64,000 bases of DNA from contig JBFMCL010000019.1 of the NCBI GenBank assembly GCA_040754395.1, positions 1 to 64,000 of the forward strand, in the 5' to 3' direction. Below the pieces are notes generated by a model that saw only the letters and a list, made by a program, of their open reading frames with translations, was not told the DNA's origin and made no database searches. This document shows, one piece after another, positions 34,479 through 43,224 of this stretch (position 1 is its first letter; each line of letters begins with the position of its first letter). The translations under genes and the position numbers were made by a program. This stretch comes from Nitrospirota bacterium. Lineage in GTDB: Bacteria > Nitrospirota > Thermodesulfovibrionia > Thermodesulfovibrionales > SM23-35.

Positions 34479-35423
34479 ATGGGTATCAGCAGAAGAAATT
34501 TTCTGATAAGGTCCGCAGCGCTTGCAGGTGCGGCAGTTGTCGGCTCTATCACGAAGGTGCGAGCTGGCCAGACTCCTGACAGCAGGGGAGAGGGCTATGG
34601 AGTGCTCATCGATACGACCTTCTGCAACGGCTGCAGAAAGTGTGAATGGGCATGCAATGAATGGAACAAAAATCCCAACCAGCCCATAAAGGCGTATGAG
34701 AACAAGTCTGTGTTTGAGACCTACAGACGCACTCATGCGCATACGTTTACCGTTGTGAACAGGTTCATCAATCCCCTGAATGCAGAGCCTGTATATGTAA
34801 AAAAACAGTGTATGCACTGTCAGGACCCCGCCTGTGTTTCAGCATGCTTTGTGGAAGCATTCACAAAAACAGGAAGGGGAGCGGTGATCTACAATCCCGA
34901 TGTCTGTGTGGGATGCCGCTACTGCATGATCGCGTGCCCTTTTGACATCCCTGCATATGAATACCACGAACCGGTGAGCCCGGGGGTGACCAAATGCACG
35001 CTCTGTTATGACAGGATACGCAGGGATGGCGGTCTGCCGGCATGTGTTGAAGTCTGTCCCACGGAAACGCTCAGGTTCGGTCCACGAAAAGAACTGATTG
35101 CAGTGGCACATGAAAGGATACGAAACAACCTGAAAAAATATGTGGATTACGTGTACGGAGAGCATGAGGTCGGAGGCACAAGCTGGCTTTATCTGTCTGC
35201 AGTGCCTTTTGAAGAGATAGGATTGAGACAGGATCTCGGCACCAGGCCGATACCGGATACAGGCAAAGGGTTTATGTTTATGGTGAAGGTTCTCGAAATT
35301 GTCGCTGCATGGCCGCTTGTCTTTGCAGCCTTTCATGCAATTGCACGATTACGGAAAAAGAACGCTGATACCCGGGTGTCAGCAGACGATAAAAATGCAG
35401 AAGAACATGACAGAAAAAGCTGA
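34479..35423 (+). CDS. hmcB: HmcB-like periplasmic ferredoxin subunit with Tat signal and C-terminal anchor (314 aa)
   Basis: The N-terminus has a twin-arginine signal (SRRNFLIRSAALAGAA). Four 4Fe-4S groups follow in DmsB/NrfC style: CNGCRKCEWAC, CMHCQDPACVSAC, CVGCRYCMIAC and CTLCYDR...CVEVC. A hydrophobic helix near the C-terminus (about 272-292) would anchor it. The ATG at 34479 has GGCGGAGAG upstream and places the Tat motif at the start; an earlier in-frame start is unlikely. It connects HmcA haems with the NrfD-type subunit. Its end overlaps the next start. Confidence 0.9.
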   Translation: MGISRRNFLIRSAALAGAAVVGSITKVRAGQTPDSRGEGYGVLIDTTFCNGCRKCEWACNEWNKNPNQPIKAYENKSVFETYRRTHAHTFTVVNRFINPLNAEPVYVKKQCMHCQDPACVSACFVEAFTKTGRGAVIYNPDVCVGCRYCMIACPFDIPAYEYHEPVSPGVTKCTLCYDRIRRDGGLPACVEVCPTETLRFGPRKELIAVAHERIRNNLKKYVDYVYGEHEVGGTSWLYLSAVPFEEIGLRQDLGTRPIPDTGKGFMFMVKVLEIVAAWPLVFAAFHAIARLRKKNADTRVSADDKNAEEHDRKS

Positions 35424-36621
35424 TTCATCGTCCTGGGTCCGGAAAAAGATATTCATGGGAATGACATTCCGTGAATATCTGAAGAGCTGTGTTACCCTCA
35501 CGAATGGTATTGCAGCGCTGATCCTGATCGTCTCTGTCCCGGTAATGATCTACAGGCTGGTCTACGGACTCGGCCCGTCTACCAATCTTTCTGATACCAA
35601 TCCATGGGGGATATGGATCGGTATCGATGTGTTGAGCGGGATTGCACTGGCTGCCGGAGGGCTGGTCATAGGGACAGCATATTACCTTTTCGGCATGAAA
35701 GAATACCATCATTTTGTGAGGCCTGCCATTCTCACGAGCCTGCTCGGCTACCTCTTCGCAGTTCTGGGGCTTCTCTTTGACCTCGGCCGCTATTATCGCC
35801 TTCCTTATCCGATGGTCGTCTCATTCGGCCTGTCTTCGATCATGTTTCTCATCGCATGGCATTTCGCACTCTATATCATGGTGCTTTTCGTGGAGTGGAG
35901 CCCTGCATTGTGGGAATGGCTCAACATGAGAAAGGCCCGGCAGTGGTTCAGCAGAATGGCTGTGTGGGCGACTGTGTTCGGGGTCATTATTGCGGGAGGG
36001 CATCAGTCTGCGCTTGGCGCATTGTTTCTCATTGCGCCGGGCAAGCTGCATCCGCTCTGGTATTCTGAACTGCTTCCGCTTTATTTCCTGATATCGGCGA
36101 TTATCGCCGGCCTTTCGATCGTTATTTTTGAGAGTGCACTGACCCGCCGAATTTTCACAGAAAAGGTTGAACATTTTGATTCAGGCCGGTTTGACAGGCT
36201 GACGATCAGCCTTGGAAAGGCCTCTTCAGCTGCGCTGTTCACCTATTTTTTCCTCAAGCTCCTCGGACTGGCACATGCGCATACCTGGCCTCTCCTGAGT
36301 ACACCATATGGATTCTGGTTCCTGTTCGAAATGCTGGCATGCGTGCTTCTTCCCGCATTTCTTTTTGCCTATGGGGTCAGATACCGCAATGCGAAAGTCA
36401 CGAGATGGACAGCCCTTCTTGCGATTACCGGCATTGTCCTCAACCGGGTCAATACCTCGATCATCGCCTTTAACTGGAATGCGCCGGAACGGTATTACCC
36501 CCTCTGGTCTGAAGTGGTCATCACGGTCGGCATCATTACCATGGCGGTCATTGCGTTCCGCTGGATTGTCAATCGCATGGCAATCCTGCATGAGCATCCG
36601 GACTATGAATCATCACACTGA
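35407..36621 (+). CDS. hmcC: HmcC-like NrfD/PsrC-family membrane subunit (404 aa)
   Basis: A polytopic protein with about nine to ten membrane segments, of the NrfD/PsrC/HybB type that binds quinone without haem. Typical phrases are NPWGIWIGIDVLSGIALAAG, RYYRLPYPM and HQSALGALFLIAPGKLHPLW. The ATG at 35407 is preferred: it follows AGAAG and overlaps the end of HmcB by 17 nt. Upstream in-frame starts would add residues from the HmcB region. It completes a full Hmc set (E, F, A, D, B, C plus the propeller). Confidence 0.9.
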   Translation: MTEKADSSSWVRKKIFMGMTFREYLKSCVTLTNGIAALILIVSVPVMIYRLVYGLGPSTNLSDTNPWGIWIGIDVLSGIALAAGGLVIGTAYYLFGMKEYHHFVRPAILTSLLGYLFAVLGLLFDLGRYYRLPYPMVVSFGLSSIMFLIAWHFALYIMVLFVEWSPALWEWLNMRKARQWFSRMAVWATVFGVIIAGGHQSALGALFLIAPGKLHPLWYSELLPLYFLISAIIAGLSIVIFESALTRRIFTEKVEHFDSGRFDRLTISLGKASSAALFTYFFLKLLGLAHAHTWPLLSTPYGFWFLFEMLACVLLPAFLFAYGVRYRNAKVTRWTALLAITGIVLNRVNTSIIAFNWNAPERYYPLWSEVVITVGIITMAVIAFRWIVNRMAILHEHPDYESSH

Positions 36622-36668
36622 CCGCATCCCATCTGTATTGAGGAAGAAGATTATGAATATACAAGTTA

Positions 36669-37142
36669 GTGACTGCGAGGAAACGGGTGAGAATACTGGT
36701 TCTTGGCATAGGTAACCCTCTCAGGTCTGATGACGGCGCAGGGCTGCACGTGATTGAGGCGCTCAGAAAGGAACGTCTGCGCGGAGATATTGATCTGCAG
36801 GAAGCGCTAACAGGACTTGATATCCTGGATGCAATTAAGGGATACGACAGGATTATTCTGGTCGATGCGATTCAGTGCGGGGGCGCCCCTGGCACTGTGT
36901 ATCAGTTGTCTCCCCAGGATTTTAGAGACAGGCAGACCGCACACTCCTTTTCAGCACATCTCAATATGGACTTCTCTGAAATGCTTGAGCTGGGGAAAAG
37001 GGTCTTCCCCGGCATGATCGCGGAGGATATACGTATCATCGCCATTGAAGCAGAAGACATTACCACGATTTCCGACATGTGCACTCCCGCGGTCGAAAAG
37101 GCGATACCCCTTGCGGTTGACCTCATTAAAGGACTTGTGTAA
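36669..37142 (+). CDS. Hydrogenase maturation protease-like protein, M52 (HybD/HycI) family (157 aa)
   Basis: The N-terminal LVLGIGNPLRSDDGAGLHVI is the hallmark of nickel-hydrogenase maturation endopeptidases, with the metal-binding Asp in RSDDG. ILVDAIQCGGAPGTV corresponds to the second conserved region. Such enzymes trim the large subunit C-terminus after nickel insertion. No hydrogenase gene occurs in this window. Both possible starts are GTG (36669 or 36687); the latter has GAGGAAA upstream. It follows HmcC by about 50 nt, which fits the known functional link of Hmc with periplasmic hydrogenases. Confidence 0.85.
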   Translation: MTARKRVRILVLGIGNPLRSDDGAGLHVIEALRKERLRGDIDLQEALTGLDILDAIKGYDRIILVDAIQCGGAPGTVYQLSPQDFRDRQTAHSFSAHLNMDFSEMLELGKRVFPGMIAEDIRIIAIEAEDITTISDMCTPAVEKAIPLAVDLIKGLV

Positions 37143-39102
37143 TCAATTCCCACAGCCGGGGGTATTCGTCCTTTACAGGCATAGCATCCTGTTTCAGCAG
37201 CCGCAGGCCTTCCGGAATATATTTAAGGAAATAGTTTTTCCCCTTCACCGCTGACAAGAAACCATATGCGCCGAGCGCCTGCATATGACGCTGGAGCCGG
37301 CAGGAGAGGAGGCTTTCCCTGAATTCGCTTTCTGACAACTCACGCGTAGCTTCATCCTGAGAAATTACTCTGAGATATCCAGCGGTCCCCCGTGAGTCGT
37401 TTTCTCCATCCGGAGAAGAGGAGTAACCCTTCTGAATATAATAATCCAGCAGGGATTCTCGCACAACTTCATCAAGACGGTAATAAGGGTCCCAAAGAAG
37501 AGAAACGACATCATAGGCCGGAGGCCCGACCCTTGCCCCCTGATAATCCAGGAGTCCCGGGACATCTCCCGGAGTAATCATGATATTCTGTGACTGAAAA
37601 TCCCTGTGGATCACAGTCTTTGGAAATGAATCTGTGATTAATGCAAGTCTGTGGAGTTCTTCATTCAACGCGGAAAGATTCCGGAGTCTGATATTCCTGA
37701 TTCCTGCAACATACCGTTCAAGGAAATAGGTTGTTTCCCATCTCAGGTGCCCGTAGTCAAAAACCCTTTCCAGAAGTGGAGGGCATTCTGCGACATGCCC
37801 GGTGACTGATGTATGGAGCAGGACAAGGATATCGATTGCCTTCCTGTACACGGTGTCTATTTTCTCCCTGCTTCGGGGACACCGCAGCCAGCTGTAGAGG
37901 GAAAGGTCACCGAGGTCTTCGAAGGTAGCGCTTTTGCCGTCAGCATGTTCCCTGATCAATGCCGGCACCGGCACAGAGTATTTCCGGAAAAAGCGGGTAT
38001 ATTCAATGTGCCGAAGGAAGTCGGGATCGTGTTCAGAACACTGCATGAGAATCTCTGTCCGGCCGTTCTTCCTTATCCTGTAGTACTGCCTGTCAGACCC
38101 GCCGGTTCCTGTCAGGATCGCTTCTTCTCCGGAGATTCCGAATACCTCTTCTTCGCTGAAGTTCAGCCGGAAGCCTGAACCGAGAATGCAGTTTTCAAGT
38201 ATTTCCCCTCCGCTCTCCGGGGCGGACGCATACGCGGTAGCGTCCTGCTGGACACCGTGAAAGGTTGTTTCGGGCAGCAGGACACAGTTGCGCAGCGATA
38301 TGCCGCGACGCAATACCGCCTGGCTTTCTATCACCACATACCCGTCCATAGCTGCGTCTGCGCAGTTCTTTGCGGAAGGATGGATATACACCGACTCGCC
38401 GTTTTTTCTCAACTCCTGAAAGAGAGTCCTTACATAGGACGCCGGGGTTCCGATGTCACTCCAGGAAGAGCCGCTCACGTCGAATGTCCCGATCCTGTTC
38501 CCTGCGTCGATTGCCCTGAACCAGGCATCAACGACACTTGATACCCCGTCCGGCAGGAATTGGAGAAAATCCGGCTCGTATACTGCAATGCCGGTAAAGG
38601 CGGCCGGTTTCCATCCTCCCTCTGCCCATTTCCTGCAGGAGATAAAGCCTGTAAGAATCCCGTCCCCGTTGACCTCGAGACGGTTGAATTCCGGATGGGT
38701 ATGCACGGCGAGAGTGGCAAGGTTCCCAGAATTCAGATGGAAGGCAAAGAGTTTCTCAAGATCAATGTCGGATACGATATCCCCGTTGTGCACAAGAAAC
38801 GCTGACTGTTTCAGGAACCCGCCTGCGTTTTTCAATGCGCCTCCGGTCCCCAGGATCGGGTCTTCCGGAAAGCACACAAGCATTTTGTTGAAGGGAGACT
38901 CTGCAATCCACTTCTCAAGAAGCGGTTTTTTATGGTGGAGGTTTATCCCTATATTCGTTACCGGCAGGGCTGATATTTTTTCGAGGATCCTTTCAAGTAC
39001 AGGTGTGCCGAGCAGGGGGAGCAACGGTTTCGGAATAAGATCGGTGACCGGCCTCAGACGTTTACCCAAACCGGCAGCAAGGATGAATGCTGAGACATTC
39101 AT
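37126..39102 (-). CDS. MurU-AmgK fusion: MurNAc-1-P uridylyltransferase plus sugar kinase (658 aa)
   Basis: Residues about 1-235 form a sugar-nucleotidyltransferase (LAAGLGKRLRPVTDLIPKP, LVHNGDIVSDID). A beta-helix-like linker comes next (about 240-310). The aminoglycoside phosphotransferase-type kinase spans about 320-650, with IHRDFQSQNIMI and LLDYQGARVGPPAYDV as catalytic and metal-binding motifs. In Pseudomonas, AmgK phosphorylates MurNAc and MurU makes UDP-MurNAc; here the order is MurU-AmgK on one chain. The next gene upstream is a NamZ-type muramidase, supporting cell-wall sugar salvage. The ATG at 39102 starts directly at MNVSAFILAAG; a longer frame reaches 39129. It overlaps the M52 protease gene tail to tail. 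Confidence 0.8.
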   Translation of the reverse strand: MNVSAFILAAGLGKRLRPVTDLIPKPLLPLLGTPVLERILEKISALPVTNIGINLHHKKPLLEKWIAESPFNKMLVCFPEDPILGTGGALKNAGGFLKQSAFLVHNGDIVSDIDLEKLFAFHLNSGNLATLAVHTHPEFNRLEVNGDGILTGFISCRKWAEGGWKPAAFTGIAVYEPDFLQFLPDGVSSVVDAWFRAIDAGNRIGTFDVSGSSWSDIGTPASYVRTLFQELRKNGESVYIHPSAKNCADAAMDGYVVIESQAVLRRGISLRNCVLLPETTFHGVQQDATAYASAPESGGEILENCILGSGFRLNFSEEEVFGISGEEAILTGTGGSDRQYYRIRKNGRTEILMQCSEHDPDFLRHIEYTRFFRKYSVPVPALIREHADGKSATFEDLGDLSLYSWLRCPRSREKIDTVYRKAIDILVLLHTSVTGHVAECPPLLERVFDYGHLRWETTYFLERYVAGIRNIRLRNLSALNEELHRLALITDSFPKTVIHRDFQSQNIMITPGDVPGLLDYQGARVGPPAYDVVSLLWDPYYRLDEVVRESLLDYYIQKGYSSSPDGENDSRGTAGYLRVISQDEATRELSESEFRESLLSCRLQRHMQALGAYGFLSAVKGKNYFLKYIPEGLRLLKQDAMPVKDEYPRLWELITQVL

Positions 39103-39144
39103 ACCAAGATTTCTCTGAATATCACCCAATCGAAAGCGTTATCT

Positions 39145-40338
39145 TCAGGCATAGAACAAATACTTCTCCCGGGTATTTTTGCGGAAATTTCTGCACTCCT
39201 CCTGCCACCATGCTTCCATTTCTTCAAGCGTCTCGCCGCGTGCAATATCCTTCCTGAGTCTGTCAGTGCCTGCAAGGATATCGATCGGCATCTTTTCCGT
39301 CTCATATTCGTACGGGGGCGTTTTCCATGCGAATTGATCAGGATACAGATCATGTGTCGCTTTCAGTATGGCAACACCGGTCTTGAAGGGTTTGAATCTC
39401 TCTTTCTGCGTAACATGTATTTGGGCGCCGCCGCACAATCTGCCCGCATGTTTTTGAAACGCCGGCTGAAAAAAAGCCGGCCTGAAGACTACACCCGGAA
39501 GCCTGTATTCCATGAGCAGCGTGACAAGTCTGTCGGGGTCTATGAACGGAGCGCCGAATATCTCAAAAGGTCTTGTCGTTCCCCTCCCTTCGCTGAGTTC
39601 AGTTCCTTCAAGAAGGCACATGCCGGGGTAAACGCGCGCAGTATCCGGGGTCGGCATGTTTGGCGAAGGCATGACCCACGGAAGCCCGGTATCCTCATAC
39701 CACATCGTCCTTTGCCAACCATGCATCGGGATCACATGAAAGTCCAGCGAAGGATACCATTCTTTGCGCAAGTACCCGCAGATTTCTCCGGCGGTCATCC
39801 CGTGGCGCACCGGCAAAGGGCGCTGTCCCACAAACGATGCAAAGGACATATCCAGGACAGGTCCCTCGGTGAGATGCCCGCCGATTGGATTCGGCCTGTC
39901 CAGAATGACCAGTGACTTCTTCGCTACCATACAGGCCTGCATGCAGAGTTCCATCGTCCAGATGAAGGTATAATATCGCGAACCTGCATCCTGCAGGTCA
40001 ATGATAAGGACATCGAAATTGTTCAGCATCGAAGGTTCAGGCTTGCGGATACGGCCGTAAAGGCTGAATACGGGTAACCCTGTCTGTCTGTCGGTGAAGC
40101 CTTCCCATTCGATCATGTTATCCTGCGTTTCTCCCCTGATTCCGTGCTGCGGCCCGAAAAGGGCTTTAACCATGATTTTTTTTGATTTCATGAGCACCGA
40201 AACAGAATGTGCGAGCCGCCTGTTCACAGAGGCCGGATGGACAAGAAGTCCGGCGCGGCAGCCTTTCAGGGAACGGGGCCATTTTTTTTCACACAGATCG
40301 ATACCTGCCAGAACCGGTTGTTCAGTCATTGTCTTCAA
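39145..40338 (-). CDS. namZ: NamZ-type exo-N-acetylmuramidase (DUF1343, 397 aa)
   Basis: A full-length DUF1343 protein with the conserved phrases LFGPQHGIRGE, DLQDAGSRYYTFIWTM, LDRPNPIGG, MPSPNMPTPDTARVYPGMCL and EGTELSEGRGTTRPFE. NamZ releases terminal MurNAc from peptidoglycan chains. I see no clear signal peptide, so it may act on imported fragments, or its start may be misplaced. It lies 42 nt before the MurU-AmgK gene and its start overlaps the OsmC gene by 17 nt, suggesting one operon. Confidence 0.85.
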   Translation of the reverse strand: MKTMTEQPVLAGIDLCEKKWPRSLKGCRAGLLVHPASVNRRLAHSVSVLMKSKKIMVKALFGPQHGIRGETQDNMIEWEGFTDRQTGLPVFSLYGRIRKPEPSMLNNFDVLIIDLQDAGSRYYTFIWTMELCMQACMVAKKSLVILDRPNPIGGHLTEGPVLDMSFASFVGQRPLPVRHGMTAGEICGYLRKEWYPSLDFHVIPMHGWQRTMWYEDTGLPWVMPSPNMPTPDTARVYPGMCLLEGTELSEGRGTTRPFEIFGAPFIDPDRLVTLLMEYRLPGVVFRPAFFQPAFQKHAGRLCGGAQIHVTQKERFKPFKTGVAILKATHDLYPDQFAWKTPPYEYETEKMPIDILAGTDRLRKDIARGETLEEMEAWWQEECRNFRKNTREKYLFYA

Positions 40339-40810
40339 TCACATAACTTACAGTAATGTTCATGTCTTTCCGGAGGGAATGGTGCACAGAGCAGTATTTC
40401 TCCTGTGAGAGTGAAATTGCGCGGTCGAGCTTTTTGGGAGTAATGCCTTTGCCTGCTATCCGGATCTTCATATGTACTGCCGTGAAATATTTCGGCGGCA
40501 CAGGGTTTCTCTCCCCGATGGTTTCGATATCGAACCTGGTGATTTCCATTTTCATTTTTTTCAGGAACAAGACCATGTCTATTCCCAGACAACCCGGCAG
40601 ACTCATGAGGAGACTGTCTGTCGGTATGCATCCTTCCTTCGCATCTGCGTCGAAGTCTATCGCGTATCCCCGTATTCTGGCGGTAAACACCAGGTCTTTC
40701 TCCCACGTAAGAATTCCCCTGCTGATATTCGCCACGTTTTCCTTATATCCTTCACCGGTCAGGGATTGTTCCAGCCCGGTATCAGTACCTTCGAGATCTC
40801 TTGCCTCCAT
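40322..40810 (-). CDS. OsmC/Ohr-family protein (162 aa)
   Basis: OsmC-type fold with the first reactive Cys in LMSLPGCLGIDMVLFLKKM and the second in YCSVHHSLRKD, the arrangement of thiol peroxidases that reduce organic hydroperoxides. AAGGAG precedes the ATG. It overlaps the NamZ gene downstream by 17 nt and may be co-transcribed with it, with no obvious functional tie. Confidence 0.85.
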   Translation of the reverse strand: MEARDLEGTDTGLEQSLTGEGYKENVANISRGILTWEKDLVFTARIRGYAIDFDADAKEGCIPTDSLLMSLPGCLGIDMVLFLKKMKMEITRFDIETIGERNPVPPKYFTAVHMKIRIAGKGITPKKLDRAISLSQEKYCSVHHSLRKDMNITVSYVIEDND

Positions 40811-40950
40811 TCGATATTTCTCCTTTTCATAAGATTCATTCCGATGTTATGCGTACCTATTATAGCGGACAGAAAGGGAATGCAGGGATGCGCACCGTAT
40901 TTGCCCCCTCTGTGAAGGAAACCCGGTCTTAATGGAAAAAGTCTGCTGTC

Positions 40951-41706
40951 TTACGGAATGGTATCCACAGAAGCAAACCCGGGCTCGTGGAGCGGAATCA
41001 GGATATCGGCCATCTCCTTCACTTTCATTACGATGTCGTATGCCTCATAACTGTTGACGTGAGTGCCCGGCGGAATGACCTCCATTTCCATCGCGCGTAT
41101 CCTCGGCGGCGGGGTAAAGTTTTCCATGATGAGACAGAACCCGGTTATGGCAGCTGTTCCCCCGGCGGTATCGACCAGGACCGTCAACCCGCCTTCGGTA
41201 TGCGCAGGGGTATGCATAACCCGTATTCCCGGGACGATTTCCGCATCTCCCGTGAGCGTTCTGACCTGCCCTTTCTTTTCCACGTCTGCAATGAAATCCT
41301 CATTATAGCGGAAATCCAGAGGATGAGGGTTGTGTATCCGTTCCAGTTCCTTTGCATGGACATAGATCTCGGCATTCACGCACTTGTCATCGTTTTCGCA
41401 GTGGTCATTATGCAGATGCGTATGGATTACGATATCGATATCTTCAGGTTTCAGTCCCCAGCGCGCAAGCCCTTCTTCGAACGTATAAATCCTGCCGCCG
41501 ATCGCGCTTTCCCTTTCCTGCGACTGCAGCGGGCTCATCTCTCCCGTATCCACAAGGATTTTCCTGTCGCTGCCTTCGAGATACCAGCAGTAGATGGGAA
41601 TAGTGTAAGGCTGCCCGTAGTCATGCTGATAAGTCATCATCCCCTTATCAAATGCCTTAGTCCCCATCACGATCGGATGAATTCTGTACTGAACCGGATT
41701 TCCCAT
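40951..41706 (-). CDS. Metallo-beta-lactamase-fold hydrolase, AHL-lactonase-like (251 aa)
   Basis: Zinc ligands are visible in HTHLHNDHC (HxHxDH), HTPAHTEGG and a late LHEPG. The overall pattern (WYLEGSDRKILVDTGE near the start, then the ligand set) resembles N-acyl homoserine lactonases and related lactonases. The true substrate cannot be told from the sequence. A ribosome site (AAGGAGAAA) precedes the ATG. Confidence 0.8.
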   Translation of the reverse strand: MGNPVQYRIHPIVMGTKAFDKGMMTYQHDYGQPYTIPIYCWYLEGSDRKILVDTGEMSPLQSQERESAIGGRIYTFEEGLARWGLKPEDIDIVIHTHLHNDHCENDDKCVNAEIYVHAKELERIHNPHPLDFRYNEDFIADVEKKGQVRTLTGDAEIVPGIRVMHTPAHTEGGLTVLVDTAGGTAAITGFCLIMENFTPPPRIRAMEMEVIPPGTHVNSYEAYDIVMKVKEMADILIPLHEPGFASVDTIP

Positions 41707-41737
41707 GATTTCTCCTTCTGACAGTTTATTTAATGCC

Positions 41738-41879
41738 CAGATCCAGCGATAAACAACTCAAACGTTTGGCAAACAGGTCATTGCGAGCCCCGAAAGCATT
41801 CGGAGCGTGGCAATCTCAGATGATAAAGCGAGATTGCTTCATTACACTCGCAATGACTATGCGTATCGCTGGAACTGGG
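41738..41879. repeat. MITE-like nested inverted repeat (142 bp)
   Basis: Outer arms CCCAGATCCAGCGATA (41738-41753) and TATCGCTGGAACTGGG (41864-41879) match at 15 of 16 positions as an inverted repeat. Inner arms GTCATTGCGAG (41777-41787) and CTCGCAATGAC (41847-41857) are perfect. The internal GCGTGGCAATCTC and GAGATTGCTTC also pair. There is no coding capacity. The inner sequence has the style of widely dispersed bacterial intergenic repeats. Only one copy lies in this window. Confidence 0.7.
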
Positions 41880-42032
41880 TACTATATCACTCAATATACA
41901 CAGACCTCTCCTAATAGTATAAAACATAACAAGCGGTATTGTTTGATGATTGATTGGCGCGACTGACAGTAACGGACCTGCTGATTCAGAGATTCCCCGC
42001 GCTGCAGTTCAGTGCATTATTGATACCAAGGG

Positions 42033-42782
42033 TCAGGCGATCCACTCCTCACTGAACACGGTGAAGCCGGCCTCTTTGAGCCTTCTGATTGTATCCGGCT
42101 GGGGAATGCAGGTTTCTTCCTCAAGGAAATCCCTGTAGCCGGTTTCTGCCAATTTTTTTGCAAGAGCCGATTTTTCATCAGCCGGCATGATTCGTGTGTC
42201 GGTCATGGATGCCACATGAAAAGACATTTTATATTTTATAAGAGAACTCACGGCATTGAAAGGAAGCTGATAGAACTCTCCATGTGCGCCGGTGATCCTT
42301 TGAAATCCTGCTGCTGTCCCTGCTTTTACGGATACCCTGACATGGAACTGATTGAATTTGCTCAGCCTCTTCACATATTCCTCGTCAGCACCGAGAAGAA
42401 TGCCGTTTGTTTCGAGAGTGAGTATGGAATCCGTTCCCTGCATGGCATCCAGAAGACCGAAGAGATGATCACGGCAGGCAGTCGGTTCACCACCTGACAA
42501 CCTCAGTCTTTTTACTCCCTTCGGATTGGCATATTTCAAGAGTTCCCCAAGTGCCTCTTCCGGAGAATAGAATCTGCCGAATTTTTCGGGATCATCCCTT
42601 GACTGGTCAGCCCAGCAGAAGATGCATCTGAGACAGCAGCCTGCAGAGTACCCTGTGGATATCCCTCCGTGGGGCCCGGAACGGCAGAAGACAGTATATT
42701 TCATGCCGGAGTTTTTGCAGACTGCCTCAGCAAGGGATAAAGAGAGAGCGACAGGATCAAACGGCTTCTGGGGTTGTTTCAT
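42033..42782 (-). CDS. Radical SAM protein of unknown specificity (249 aa)
   Basis: The SAM/4Fe-4S motif CCLRCIFC (a CxxxCxxC) lies near residues 49-56 in STGYSAGCCLRCIFCWADQ. It is followed by LRLSGGEPTACRDH (the SAM-binding GGE) and LTLETNGILLG. The protein has no extra Fe-S domain and resembles activase-like or Elp3-independent archaeal-type radical SAM proteins. I cannot name the substrate. The neighbours (DsrC-like genes behind it in the direction of transcription) give no firm hint. Confidence 0.75.
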   Translation of the reverse strand: MKQPQKPFDPVALSLSLAEAVCKNSGMKYTVFCRSGPHGGISTGYSAGCCLRCIFCWADQSRDDPEKFGRFYSPEEALGELLKYANPKGVKRLRLSGGEPTACRDHLFGLLDAMQGTDSILTLETNGILLGADEEYVKRLSKFNQFHVRVSVKAGTAAGFQRITGAHGEFYQLPFNAVSSLIKYKMSFHVASMTDTRIMPADEKSALAKKLAETGYRDFLEEETCIPQPDTIRRLKEAGFTVFSEEWIA

Positions 42783-42864
42783 GCTGTCCCCTTAAAAAAG
42801 AGTGTTGTGCGGCTTACGGGATAAGGGCATCGAGCCAGGCTCGCTGCACTATAAAATTATTTCA

Positions 42865-43224
42865 TCATAATCCGCCGAGCAGATAGGAAAGCTCTTTCTT
42901 GGGCTGAGGAAGACCCGCCATTTTCCATGCCACCGCATGGCTGCCGAAAAGCCTGAGAACACTTCCGGTCGACTTGTGCATGCTCTTGGCGACCATGGTG
43001 AGTGAAGGGAAAATATAATTTTGCTTGTAATATCCTCGTATGAAATAGAGTATCTCCAGCATATCGGGGGTTATTTCTTTTTTGAAGAGAGTTTTTGCAA
43101 GAGCACACGCCACAAATTCATTCCAGTCGTCCGGATTCAGAAGATATCCTTCGTTGTCTATCTTGAACTCAATTCCTTCACAGTGGATTGTCTGTTGTTG
43201 ATCAAATTTATCTTCCATGTTCAT
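42865..43224 (-). CDS. DsrC/TusE-like protein without C-terminal cysteines, copy 2 (119 aa)
   Basis: The DsrC fold is recognisable: DNEGYLLNPDDWNEFVACALA, then LEILYFIRGYYKQNYIFPSL, and the end AWKMAGLPQPKKELSYLLGGL. True DsrC carries one or two Cys after the AGLPxP motif, used as a disulfide or trisulfide carrier; here there are none. It is therefore a DsrC-like protein with another role, perhaps regulatory. Its start overlaps the first paralogue by 17 nt, so the two are coupled. Confidence 0.8.
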   Translation of the reverse strand: MNMEDKFDQQQTIHCEGIEFKIDNEGYLLNPDDWNEFVACALAKTLFKKEITPDMLEILYFIRGYYKQNYIFPSLTMVAKSMHKSTGSVLRLFGSHAVAWKMAGLPQPKKELSYLLGGL

